DNA of 64,000 nucleotides from positions 1 through 64,000 of the forward strand of contig JANWWS010000049.1 of assembly GCA_025055765.1 (NCBI GenBank). The letters are read 5' to 3'. Below, in pieces: positions 7,763-16,073 of the stretch. Position 1 is the stretch's first letter. Each line of letters opens with the position of its first letter. The stretch is from Leptospiraceae bacterium (GTDB lineage: Bacteria; Spirochaetota; Leptospiria; Turneriellales; Turneriellaceae). The notes under the pieces were generated by a model that did no database searches, was not told the origin of the DNA, and was given only the letters and a program-made list of their open reading frames with translations. Both the position numbers and the translations under genes were made by a program.

Positions 7763-8664
7763 AGAGACTTAGCTCTCATGGCAGTGTGGAATAAGATCTC
7801 TTGGGGAGAAATTACAGCAATATCTTTGGCCCATGGCCCCTTTCTTTTTTTAAGCGGCGGTAACACAGGCACAAGGTAGCCCTGGCGAAATAGTGGCGAA
7901 AAGGAGTTCTTCGCATTATTTGTTAGCAAAGAGAGAGGCCGATAAAAAGAGCTAGGATGATGTTCCAATAGGTGGGCTAAATCTGCAATGTCCTTTTTCT
8001 GATTTGGAAAATAGCTATTAAGATAGTCCATAAGTCCTATAGGTTTATGAGGTAAAATTTCTACAGGCACTAATTCCTGTTGCGAAGCCGTAGTTGACCA
8101 GGGACCTATTAAAATTTTTTTGCCCTTTGGCAAAAAGGCTTTACCTGAAAGGTGAAGGTCGGCAAAGAAAAGATATAACATGAGAGACAGATCTAATTTG
8201 TTGCTTTCAAGATTCATGACAAATTGTGTTTCAAAATCAATGCCCACATAAGCCAACATATTTCTCTGTTCCCGAAGGCCAAGTCTTAGTAATAGAGAAA
8301 AAAGAAAATTATCTAACCAACGCACTTTTAGCCTCATAAGGCTTTTGAGCAACTCTAATGGAAGAATAATCCCACCTTCGGGATGGCGAAAGATCCAACT
8401 GTATTTTTCTTCGAGTAAGCGCAATTTGTCGTTAATAAAAACTGGAGGTATATAACCAAAGTGGAGCAGAAGCTCTTTTAGGGCACTTTTTAGGCTCTCG
8501 TCTGGCTTACGAGCCAGTTCTAGGTGCATTCTTTGACTAAGATAATCCCAGAAATAATAGAGCTTTTCCTGATTAGGATTTTGCAGCAAAAAACCTGTTT
8601 TGCGCCATAAATAGCGACGATAACTGGGGTTTGTGTTTTGGGCTAATTCAGCAAGGGGAAGCAT
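7759..8664 (-). CDS. Conserved-looking protein of unknown function in the purD operon
   Basis: About 301 residues from ATG 8664 (MLPLAELAQN). The open frame extends 26 codons further into purD, but a start there would overlap purD by about 95 bases. I recognise no family. The protein is rich in Leu, Lys and Arg, has no signal peptide and no clear membrane helix, and is probably cytoplasmic and helical in the first 170 residues (RLKVRWLDNFLFSLLLRLGL). The C-terminus contains a basic stretch PLKKRKGPW. It overlaps purD by 17 bases and traB by 4. Codon use and ORF length support a real gene. Confidence 0.8.
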   Translation of the reverse strand: MLPLAELAQNTNPSYRRYLWRKTGFLLQNPNQEKLYYFWDYLSQRMHLELARKPDESLKSALKELLLHFGYIPPVFINDKLRLLEEKYSWIFRHPEGGIILPLELLKSLMRLKVRWLDNFLFSLLLRLGLREQRNMLAYVGIDFETQFVMNLESNKLDLSLMLYLFFADLHLSGKAFLPKGKKILIGPWSTTASQQELVPVEILPHKPIGLMDYLNSYFPNQKKDIADLAHLLEHHPSSFYRPLSLLTNNAKNSFSPLFRQGYLVPVLPPLKKRKGPWAKDIAVISPQEILFHTAMRAKSL

Positions 8665-9949
8665 GGTCAAGCCCAATGTCTTTGCGGTAATGCAATTGCT
8701 GAAAATCAAGATAGCAGGAAAGTTTTTTTTCAATAAAGTCATATGCTAAAGCTCGGGCTGTTACTAGGTTATTAGCTGTGGCTAAAATATTAAGTATTCG
8801 GCCACCACTTGAGATTATTTGTCCATTTTGGTAGGTGGTACCTGCATGGATAATATCTATGTTTGGCACTGGTTTAGAGGGAAGAGATATGGGAATCCCC
8901 TTAACAGGATTATCTGGATAGCCTCGAGCAGCAAGCACGACATTGACAACAGCTAAATTTTGTGTAGGCACAGCAAAATACCCATCCCTTTGCAATTTGG
9001 GAACCACCTCTATCATGCCACAGCTCCACAAGAGGTAGGGCAAAAGCTCCCCTGCCAGAGAAGCCAAGATACACTGTGCTTCAGGATCACCTAGGCGGCA
9101 ATTAAATTCAATCACAGAGAGTTCATGGGCCTCCCTGCCATGGACCATAAGGCCGATATACAGCACTCCAGTATAGTGAAACTCTTCGAGCACCGGCTTT
9201 AAGATTTTTTCATGAGCATAGGCAATGTGCTTTTCGCTAAGATGCTTTGCGGGTACATAAGAACCCATGCCACCTGTATTAGGGCCTTCATCGCCGTCAA
9301 AAGCCCGTTTGTAGTCTTGCGCTACCGGTAAAAAAATGCCTTCTCTACCATTGCATATAGCAAAAAGAGAGGCCTCCCTGCCACGTAAAAATTCACTAAT
9401 TAGGACCTGGCGACCAGCATCGCCAAAAATGTTTTTTTCGAAAATATCGCTTAATTTTTCTAAGGCACTTGCTATGTCTTGATGAATACTCACCCCCTTG
9501 CCTTGAGCTAGGCCATCTACTTTTATTACTACAGGAAGAGAGAAATTTTCTAAGATCTTTTTTGCTTCCTCAAGTGACTTTGCTACCTGGCTTTTTGCCG
9601 CGGGAATAGCTGCTTTTTCCATAAAGCGATAGGCAAATACTTTTGAGGCCTCAAGTTGGGCCGCACTTTGACTAGGACCAAAGACCGGAACTTTCACTTT
9701 TTGTTCGAGATAGTCCTTAATTCCCGCGGCAAGTGGTTTTTCTGGACCTACCACAACAAGATCAATCGAAAATTGGCGTACTATGTGGGCGATTCTATCA
9801 AAGTCCTCTAGACTTCCTGCTAGGAGATCTTCTGGGGGACATCCTGCATTGCCGGGAAGAAAAAAGACTTTTTCTACATTTTTTTCTTTTTGGAGCTTCT
9901 TAACTAAGGCGTGTTCTCTGCCCCCACTGCCTAAAACGAGGATTTTCAT
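8648..9949 (-). CDS. purD: Phosphoribosylamine-glycine ligase (GAR synthetase)
   Basis: Catalyses the ATP-dependent joining of glycine to 5-phosphoribosylamine, the second step of purine synthesis. The 433-residue length is normal. Visible are the N-terminal MKILVLGSGGREHAL, the pre-ATP-grasp segment with VVGPEKPLAAGI and VPVFGPSQSAAQLE, the ATP-grasp lysine region VVIKVDGLAQGKGVSI, the GarS signature FNCRLGDPEAQCIL, and DYKRAFDGDEGPNTGGMGSY. It heads a minus-strand operon with an unknown gene, traB-like and nuclease genes; no other pur genes are nearby. The start ATG 9949 has a weak ribosome-binding site (AAGGCT). Confidence 0.97.
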   Translation of the reverse strand: MKILVLGSGGREHALVKKLQKEKNVEKVFFLPGNAGCPPEDLLAGSLEDFDRIAHIVRQFSIDLVVVGPEKPLAAGIKDYLEQKVKVPVFGPSQSAAQLEASKVFAYRFMEKAAIPAAKSQVAKSLEEAKKILENFSLPVVIKVDGLAQGKGVSIHQDIASALEKLSDIFEKNIFGDAGRQVLISEFLRGREASLFAICNGREGIFLPVAQDYKRAFDGDEGPNTGGMGSYVPAKHLSEKHIAYAHEKILKPVLEEFHYTGVLYIGLMVHGREAHELSVIEFNCRLGDPEAQCILASLAGELLPYLLWSCGMIEVVPKLQRDGYFAVPTQNLAVVNVVLAARGYPDNPVKGIPISLPSKPVPNIDIIHAGTTYQNGQIISSGGRILNILATANNLVTARALAYDFIEKKLSCYLDFQQLHYRKDIGLDHASPC

Positions 9950-10025
9950 ATGGCAGCCTTATCCTTTTTTCTCAAGCGTAAATTTATTTTCTAAACGGCA
10001 GCTCTGCTTATCCGAAAATGTAAGT

Positions 10026-10778
10026 ATGAAGAGGCTCTTCTGGGCAATATGCTTTTATTCTGTTACCCTGCCCCTGTTGCCAGAGGAAGATACATCTGAG
10101 ATGGCCGTTATGCCTCTTCTCGATAGTGTACACACAGCTACTGCCATTACCTTAAGTCGCGGGGAGTATGTGACAAGCTTTTGGGCTTACCACAATGGGG
10201 GTATTTTATCGAAGGCTCAGTTAGGATTAAATAATAACCTATACCTAGGTGTCTCCTTTGATGTAGAAAATGTCATTGGTCGCGATTCGATGCGTATGAA
10301 CATTCCCGGTGTGATAGCTAAATGGAAGCTAACCGAGGGTTGGGCGCAATTTCCTCTTCTCATAGCTATTGGCTATGATGCCTTTTCAACTGGTTCTTCG
10401 GCTAAATTACCCGAGGGAGCTTTGTTTAACCCGTGGAATCGGGTTCTTTACGGACCTTATTTTGTCATTACAAAACCCATCTATCTTTTTGGGGAAGAGC
10501 AATACCTACACGCGGGTGTGCGCACTCCTGTTCAGCCGTACTACATACCCGAGGACACATCCGCCTATTTTGCCTTTGCGATACCGTTAGGATATTTTAC
10601 TCCCATATTCGAGCTTGAGCGTGTATTTTTTCACCATAAGCGCTGGCAAGAGATGGCGTTCAACCTAGCCTTTCGTCTTGGTTTCGTACCCAATCTTATT
10701 TTGGAATTAGACATCCTGAGCCAATGGAAAACCCGCTCGAGCCGTATGGTAGTGCTCGAATACAGAAATCAATTTTAG
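10026..10778 (+). CDS. Putative secreted outer-membrane protein, unknown function
   Basis: 250 residues from ATG 10026 (MKRLFWAICF), with a signal peptide of about 17 residues. The frame is open further upstream, but only across the purD promoter region. The mature part is rich in aromatic residues alternating with small and polar ones (EQYLHAGVRTPVQPYYIP, SAYFAFAIPLGYFTPIFELE) and ends in ...VVLEYRNQF. A C-terminal aromatic residue and an amphipathic strand pattern are typical of outer-membrane beta-barrels. I recognise no family and draw the localisation from composition only. A GC-rich hairpin follows the stop codon. Confidence 0.8.
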   Translation: MKRLFWAICFYSVTLPLLPEEDTSEMAVMPLLDSVHTATAITLSRGEYVTSFWAYHNGGILSKAQLGLNNNLYLGVSFDVENVIGRDSMRMNIPGVIAKWKLTEGWAQFPLLIAIGYDAFSTGSSAKLPEGALFNPWNRVLYGPYFVITKPIYLFGEEQYLHAGVRTPVQPYYIPEDTSAYFAFAIPLGYFTPIFELERVFFHHKRWQEMAFNLAFRLGFVPNLILELDILSQWKTRSSRMVVLEYRNQF

Positions 10779-10779
10779 C

Positions 10780-10798
10780 CTGCGGGGCTTGCCCGCAG
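10780..10798. terminator. GC-rich hairpin between convergent genes
   Basis: CTGCGGG and CCCGCAG form a perfect 7-bp stem with a 5-base loop, lying between the stop codons of two convergent genes (10778 and 10813). It is probably a transcription terminator for one or both, although neither side has a strong run of T. Confidence 0.5.
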
Positions 10799-10812
10799 AC
10801 TTTATTGCCCCC

Positions 10813-11334
10813 TTATTGTTTTACAACGAGAAACTCAACCCGTCGGTTTTCGCCCGACGTTGGATTAGCAGGATTGGCTAGCTTTCTTTTACCTTCACCT
10901 TTAATAGTGATCTTTCCTGAGCTTATGCCTTCTTTGGACAATTGGTCTTTGACAAACTGGGCTCTTTCCACAGAAAGATTGTCGTTATAGGCATCGTCCC
11001 CTCGCGGATCACAGTGACCCGTTATCTGCAAGACATATCCTGCTGGCAGGTTATTTAAAGCATTGGCGACAATCTTCGAAGAGGCTTTTGACCATTTCTG
11101 CCAAGCTTCGCTTGATACTTCTGCCTTTGCTACAGGAAAGTAGCGCAAGACTGCCTTTGCCAATTGCTTGTTGAGCTCAGTTGCTTTTTTAGCCGCATCC
11201 TCACCGCCTGCGGCCACAGTTGCCTGAGCAGGTGCGCTTTCCTGGGGTGTTTCTTTTACCTGTTCTTTGGCTGAGCCGCAGTACCAACTTACAAGTACAA
11301 TCCAGGCAGCTAAGAACCAATGCTTATTTCTCAT
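10813..11334 (-). CDS. OmpA-like (Pal-type) lipoprotein
   Basis: 173 residues from ATG 11334, chosen because GGGGGAG lies just upstream. The leader ends VLVSWYCGSA, a lipobox with Tyr before the lipidated Cys, unusual by E. coli rules. An Ala/Glu-rich linker (about residues 25-60) leads to an OmpA-like peptidoglycan-binding domain with the signature ITGHCDPRGDDAYNDNLSVE near 115-134 and GENRRVEFLVV near the end; Asp and Arg of this signature bind diaminopimelate. The role is to anchor the outer membrane to peptidoglycan, as Pal does. No tol genes lie beside it. Confidence 0.92.
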   Translation of the reverse strand: MRNKHWFLAAWIVLVSWYCGSAKEQVKETPQESAPAQATVAAGGEDAAKKATELNKQLAKAVLRYFPVAKAEVSSEAWQKWSKASSKIVANALNNLPAGYVLQITGHCDPRGDDAYNDNLSVERAQFVKDQLSKEGISSGKITIKGEGKRKLANPANPTSGENRRVEFLVVKQ

Positions 11335-11358
11335 ATCTCCCCCTTGAAAAAATATCAA

Positions 11359-11688
11359 ACTGAGACCGGCAAGGCAAATCTTCTCTCACCAGTCGTTAGC
11401 AAAGGTATTTTTTGTTTTTTTAGATGGCTTGTCAAGCTTTCGCAGGGGGACCATCCGGCAACATATGTTGGTCTTCTTGAAAATGTTTTTGAAAGCTGCC
11501 GAAAATCTCCGTTTACGGCAAGTACATATCTCCAGCTATCTCGATCCGAAAACTCACCTAAGGGGTGGATGAGGCTCACTGTGCGTCCTAAATTTCAAGA
11601 GAAGACCCATAGGCTATCGTATCGTCAACGCGTACTATGTGACATCTTAGGAATTTGAAAGAGCGCAAACCACCAAAGCCTTCCGGAT
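11359..11688. other. Intergenic region upstream of the OmpA-like gene, no gene seen
   Basis: About 330 bases between the ribosome-binding site of the OmpA-like lipoprotein gene and the end of the decayed gene. Short open frames exist on both strands (11355-11579 minus, 11320-11658 plus) but have no ribosome-binding site or recognisable motif. The promoter of the lipoprotein gene should be here, but I see no convincing -35/-10 pair. Confidence 0.4.
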
Positions 11689-12626
11689 CTACCCCAGTAA
11701 CAACATCTTAGCAAAGCCCCGCAGAAAAAATCTCCAAAAAGACTCGGGCCTTGCGGAAAACAAAAGATATCCACCATTTACTTCTTCGGCTGTGACATCA
11801 AGTTCTCGCCAAACCAAGAGCTTACCGGGAACATTGAAGCTTGCCAAGCCCCTTAAAATTGGCTTTTAAAACTCGTGACCACACCTACGGCGAATCCTGT
11901 TTGCGGGATACCAGGGAGAGATAGAGCATTTCTCACTAAGCAACAGAAATGGTATATTTAGGGGATTTCCCGTTCTTCCATGGAAAAGACTAGCTTTAGC
12001 TCAAAGTGACCTGGCTGGCGATTCGAGACGATGGAATACGCATGCTAGCAGAGTCCACCTGGTTCATCTCAGGGTTAGTAAAAAATGATATCCCCGTAAA
12101 AAGAAACAGCCACTGAACACTTACTTCAAGAAAACGTAGAGCAAGCATCTCAATATAAACACCATAATCGACCCCGACATTATGAGGACCTAAAGTAAAT
12201 AGATAAGGCTTTTTATGTAAGTAATCTTACCAAAATTTGATCGCCCCCCTATCCTCCAAACGGTCAGGCTTACACCAAAAGTTTATGGTATTGCCAAAAT
12301 AGACGTAGTAGAGGGCGGGGGACTAGAAAAATTTTTCACAGCTCCTTGCACATCAGAGCATAATCTGCCGCCATGCGCGCGTAGAAAAACCCGAAACTGG
12401 GTCGAGGATTGGAGATAGATAGAAGTTTCGCATGTTGAACCAGCGACTTAAAACACTCTCCTTTCGAGGAATCGGGATAGTCACTGGCACGGCCAAGATA
12501 GCGCCCAAAGATAATGCTCATTGCCATGCTCTTTAACCTCGTAATAAGCTGATGCCGAAAGTCCATACATCCCTCCACCTTGCCTCGTGTTGCGGATTTT
12601 GGATACCCGATGCGATTTGTCGCCAT
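11689..12626 (-). pseudogene. Decayed gene of unknown function, several frameshifts and stops
   Basis: On the minus strand a protein-like sequence can be followed through shifting frames. The first piece is an open frame 12626-12336 (MATNRIGYPKS... ending LMCKEL). A second frame (12322 to 11996) reads PALYYVYFGNTINFWCKPD, then KPYLFTLGPHNVGVDYGV, then VQWLFLFTGISFFTNPE, with an in-frame TAA at 12227-12229. Next come GHFELKLVFSMEEREIP (stop 11958-11960), LSLPGIPQTGFAVGVVTSF (stop 11853-11855), and finally VPGKLLVWRELDVTAEEV with ARPESFWRFFLRGF ending at the TAG at 11689-11691. Each piece looks coding, but no frame spans them. I do not recognise the family. The intact protein would have been about 300 residues. 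Confidence 0.55.
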
Positions 12627-12830
12627 TATAAGAGGTGAAATTTAGCTACATCCGGGAGTGAAAATAAATACTACCCCCTCAAAAAACTGCCTGTAACCAC
12701 CACTTGTTTGTGCAAAGAGTTCCGCCCATGAAGTAACCAGCCCAAAGACGATCTAGATTGATTTTATGCGCATCCGATGAGAATAACTTCTGTGAATATT
12801 GTGTCAACCTTGTTGCCGATAAAAGAATTA

Positions 12831-13499
12831 ATGAGGTATAGCTTTTTCTTTACCCTTTGTCTCGTTTCTTTATGGGCCAATATAAGGCTTGATTATTACT
12901 ACGATCAATCAGAGATGTACACCAAGTTTTCTGACTGGATACCGAAAAGGCTCCACCAATGGGAACCAAAGCATGTGGAAGATTTTTTCTTGCTCTATAG
13001 TCTACGCCAACACTACGGGGAAGAAGAACTGCGCCGAAATATTTTTTTCTTGAAGATAGCCCTGACAAGACGTTTTCGCCATCCCTCCCAGGCACTTACG
13101 AAAATAACCACCCCAGAAGAATACCACAAATACCGACTGCTTATTTTTATGCATCTCCATCTCTCCATTATGCGTTCTTACCTAAGACTTGCCTCACTTT
13201 ATGACAAAAGACACCTTTATTTTTATAATTTAGACTTTGCAGAAGAATTAAAAAACTCTTTTGCCATTGCGGAAGGCTTTTACAAAGAAGCTCTCCCCTA
13301 TTGGGAAAAGGCAAAAAGCCTTGCCCAAGAAGCCTCCCGTTATAGCTTTGAGCTAGATCTTGGAACCTTAGAGTCCATCCGACATGACATTATGACAGGA
13401 GAAATTGATTTTTCTCTTTTCACCCAAAACCACCTTGACCGGCTTAAGGCCAAACAGGAGGCAGTAGCCGACTACCTACAGAGAAGGACATCCCCCTAA
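12831..13499 (+). CDS. Secreted helical protein of unknown function
   Basis: 222 residues from ATG 12831 (MRYSFFFTLCLVSLWA), which gives a clean signal peptide; an in-frame ATG at 12777 would add 18 residues. The rest is helical and charged, with a pattern suggestive of TPR-like helices (AEELKNSFAIAEGFYKEALPYWEKAKSLAQEA, in shorter pieces: FAIAEGFYKEALPYWEKAKS). I recognise no family. Its stop codon overlaps the start of the FolK-PanB gene by one base (TAATG), so they are likely co-transcribed, though a functional link is not evident. Confidence 0.78.
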   Translation: MRYSFFFTLCLVSLWANIRLDYYYDQSEMYTKFSDWIPKRLHQWEPKHVEDFFLLYSLRQHYGEEELRRNIFFLKIALTRRFRHPSQALTKITTPEEYHKYRLLIFMHLHLSIMRSYLRLASLYDKRHLYFYNLDFAEELKNSFAIAEGFYKEALPYWEKAKSLAQEASRYSFELDLGTLESIRHDIMTGEIDFSLFTQNHLDRLKAKQEAVADYLQRRTSP

Positions 13500-14761
13500 T
13501 GGCCTACCGCTACCTCCTGGGGCTTGGCTCCAATTTAGGAGATAAAAAAAGCTATATTGACAAAGCCATAAAAACCTTAGAAGAAAATGGCCTACGCCTA
13601 ATAGCCAAGACAAACCCCTTAGTAACCGAACCCTTACTTTACCATCATCAGAATTACTTTATAAATCAGGAGATCTTAGTAGACTCGGACCGAAGCCCCC
13701 ATGAACTTCTTGCCTTAGCCCAAAGATGCGAGAAAATTATTGGGCGCACACAGAGATTGCGCTACGGCCCGCGGGAAATTGATATTGACATTATCTGGTG
13801 GTCGGGGGGACAAATAAGGACCGCAGAGCTTACTATCCCTCATCCTTATGCTCGCGCGCGCTATTTTTGGCGGCGCGCCCTTGCAGAATTGTTGCCAGCC
13901 GAGAAAGATCCCGAGACAGGGATAAGCTACGCCTCTATGGCTTCCAAACCAGTGCGCCGTGTACAGGATTTCCATAACAAGAAGGCCGCTGGCGAAAAAA
14001 TCGCCATGGTCACCTGTTACGACTACACCTTTGGGCGGCTGCTTGCGCGCACAAGTGTCGACTGTGTCTTGGTAGGTGACTCCCTGGGCAACATCGTTCA
14101 GGGACATCGCAATACCCTTCCTGTCACGCTTGAGGAGATGATCTACCATACCCGAGCGGTACGACGGGCCTTACCGGATACTTTTCTTATAGCGGATCTC
14201 CCTTTCTTAAGCTACCAGAGCTCCGTTCGGGATGCCATATTGGCTGCAGGCCGCCTTGTAAAGGAAGGTGGCTGCGATGCTGTGAAATTAGAGGGGGGGA
14301 GCTACTTTAAGCAGACAATCTCGGCCCTCATAGCCTGTGGGATACCTGTAATGGGCCATCTTGGTCTAACCCCTCAATGGATTTTACAGCTCGGCGGCCA
14401 CAGGCTTCAGGCCAAATCAAAAGAGGCCCAAGAGTCCTTGTTGCATGAGGCCAAGGCCCTCGAAGAGGCTGGCATTTTTGCCCTTGTGCTTGAAATGGTC
14501 CCATCGGAGGCAGCGGCGCGCTGCCAAAGGGAACTCTCGATACCCGTCATTGGCATCGGCTCAGGAAAAGAAACAGATGGTCAGGTGCTTGTGCTCACCG
14601 ATCTTCTGGGGCTTGATCCCGACTTTAAACCTCGCTTTGCCCGTCACTTTGCCAAACTTGGCGGGCAGGTACTGCAGGCTGTCGAAGAATACAACCAAGC
14701 CGTCAGGGAGGGCAGCTTCCCCTCCGCTGAGGAAAGTTTTTTTAGCCGCGAAGATAGCTAA
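13499..14761 (+). CDS. folK-panB: FolK-PanB fusion: HPPK and ketopantoate hydroxymethyltransferase
   Basis: One uninterrupted 420-residue frame carries two enzymes. Residues 1 to about 140 are 6-hydroxymethyl-7,8-dihydropterin pyrophosphokinase (LGLGSNLGDKKSYIDKAI; YGPREIDIDIIWW with the metal-binding Asp pair), a folate step. Residues from about 150 to 412 are PanB (MVTCYDYTFGRLLA, CVLVGDSLGNIVQGH, TLPVTLEEMIYHTRAV, AVKLEGG, GHLGLTPQ, IPVIGIGSGKETDGQVLV), which makes ketopantoate for CoA using methylene-tetrahydrofolate. No stop lies between the domains. An in-frame ATG at 13937 (residue 147) could start a separate PanB, but its ribosome-binding site is poor. Both domains keep their core motifs. 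Confidence 0.95.
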   Translation: MAYRYLLGLGSNLGDKKSYIDKAIKTLEENGLRLIAKTNPLVTEPLLYHHQNYFINQEILVDSDRSPHELLALAQRCEKIIGRTQRLRYGPREIDIDIIWWSGGQIRTAELTIPHPYARARYFWRRALAELLPAEKDPETGISYASMASKPVRRVQDFHNKKAAGEKIAMVTCYDYTFGRLLARTSVDCVLVGDSLGNIVQGHRNTLPVTLEEMIYHTRAVRRALPDTFLIADLPFLSYQSSVRDAILAAGRLVKEGGCDAVKLEGGSYFKQTISALIACGIPVMGHLGLTPQWILQLGGHRLQAKSKEAQESLLHEAKALEEAGIFALVLEMVPSEAAARCQRELSIPVIGIGSGKETDGQVLVLTDLLGLDPDFKPRFARHFAKLGGQVLQAVEEYNQAVREGSFPSAEESFFSREDS

Positions 14762-15421
14762 CTACACTCGCTGATAAAAAAGAAAGAATGTGGCAAGCCC
14801 TGCTCTACGAGCTTGCTCTTCGTAGTAGCTGACAAAGCGGCCTTCCACATGAGGCAGTATTACCCCCCTTCCATATTTATTGTGCCAGGCTGGATTTCCC
14901 TCCAAGTACCAAAACACCTCTTCTAGGTAGGGGTAAAAATCCGTAGCAAATTCCAATATCCCCCCTTTTTTTGTAATAAGAGTTAATTCCCCAAGAAAAC
15001 TAGCGGAGAAAAAACGGTGCTTATGGTGCCTTCTCTTAGGCCAGGGATCAGGGAAGTTAATGATAACTCGGGAAAACTGCTCTTGGCAAAAGAGATTTGC
15101 AAAAAACCAATTTATGTCTAAGATTAGCCAGCGAATGTTGGCGAGGCCAAGTTCTTTTTGACGGCGGATTGCCCTAAGCACCCTTTTTTTCTTCTTCTCT
15201 ATGGCCACATAAAAAATGCCGGGGTTTTTCCCTGCCTCGTGAAGTACAAACTCTCCCCACCCACTGCCTAGCTCAAGGGCATAGTCCTCGTATCCCGGGA
15301 AATTTCGAGAGAGATTGTATGGCGTCTCTTCCGGAGGAAAGCCGAGAGAGTACTCGCTTAGTTCGGCATTCTTGCGCTCTAGGATAGAGAAAAGCTTTTG
15401 TTGAATATCAGGTTGAATCAA
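14762..15421 (-). CDS. trmB: tRNA (guanine-N7-)-methyltransferase
   Basis: 219 residues; forms m7G46 in the variable loop of tRNAs. The SAM-binding motif is LELGSGWGEFVLHEAG near residue 32, and the family signature INFPDPWPKRRHHKHR is near residue 122-137, including the catalytic Asp and the basic tRNA-binding run. A second motif ATDFYPYLEEVF follows near 168. It is the last gene of the PASTA-rpe-gltX operon and overlaps the ATPase gene by 14 bases. It is convergent with the folK-panB gene with essentially no gap. Confidence 0.95.
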   Translation of the reverse strand: MIQPDIQQKLFSILERKNAELSEYSLGFPPEETPYNLSRNFPGYEDYALELGSGWGEFVLHEAGKNPGIFYVAIEKKKKRVLRAIRRQKELGLANIRWLILDINWFFANLFCQEQFSRVIINFPDPWPKRRHHKHRFFSASFLGELTLITKKGGILEFATDFYPYLEEVFWYLEGNPAWHNKYGRGVILPHVEGRFVSYYEEQARRAGLATFFLFYQRV

Positions 15422-16073
15422 GTTTGCTTTTAAATAAATAACGTACCGAAATTAAGGTCCCCACCGTAGAGCTTTCTAACTTTTGGCTAAATTTACCTTC
15501 GTCGTTGTGAAAAAGCACAATCATGAAATCAGCAAGTCCACTTACAATGCGCAGTCCTCTGCCAAAACGTGGGTGCTCTACCTCACGGCCGTGGATCTTT
15601 ACTTTGCGGATGAGCTCACCCCGGTATTTCTTGAGGCTTTCCATAAACTCGCTTAAATTTTCCCCATCGGGTAATTCCCGCTCAACTTGATTTAAATCAA
15701 AACCTCCACCATAGTCTAGTACACTGATTATTATGTGGTCACGCCCAAATTTGTAGCGCAATACCACATGCTCACTTATCCCCCGATTATAAGTTGCTAT
15801 GATAGCATTAGATAAGAGCTCATCGCAAATGAGGGATATTTCGTAGCATTCCTCTTCAGTTAGGTCCCAAGCATCGGCTTTGTTTTCCATGTATTCCCGC
15901 ACAACCGATACAGATGCCAAATCTGCCGGTACAAAGCAAATCCCCTCATGACCTTCCTTGCCTCGGGGAGGCCACTCGTAGAAATGGACATGAGCGTATT
16001 CACCGTGTTCCACTTTAGCAACTAGAACTCCCCAACGGGAGAAACCTATCGGAAACATTCCCATTCGTCTCAT
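15408..16073 (-). CDS. RsbW/SpoIIAB-like ATPase (GHKL anti-sigma or serine kinase)
   Basis: About 221 residues from ATG 16073, which overlaps the gltX stop as ATGA; a second ATG at 16064 sits better relative to GGGAGGAG. The GHKL motifs are visible: N-box ICDELLSNAIIATYNRG near residue 93, G1 box VLDYGGGFD near 128, and G2 box FGRGLRIVSGLADF near 178. The family binds ATP, sequesters a sigma factor or effector, and phosphorylates a STAS antagonist. The first 50 residues are extra and unrecognised. No sigma or STAS gene is adjacent, but STAS proteins occur at 26.5 and 59-60.6 kb of this window. Confidence 0.85.
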   Translation of the reverse strand: MRRMGMFPIGFSRWGVLVAKVEHGEYAHVHFYEWPPRGKEGHEGICFVPADLASVSVVREYMENKADAWDLTEEECYEISLICDELLSNAIIATYNRGISEHVVLRYKFGRDHIIISVLDYGGGFDLNQVERELPDGENLSEFMESLKKYRGELIRKVKIHGREVEHPRFGRGLRIVSGLADFMIVLFHNDEGKFSQKLESSTVGTLISVRYLFKSKLDST

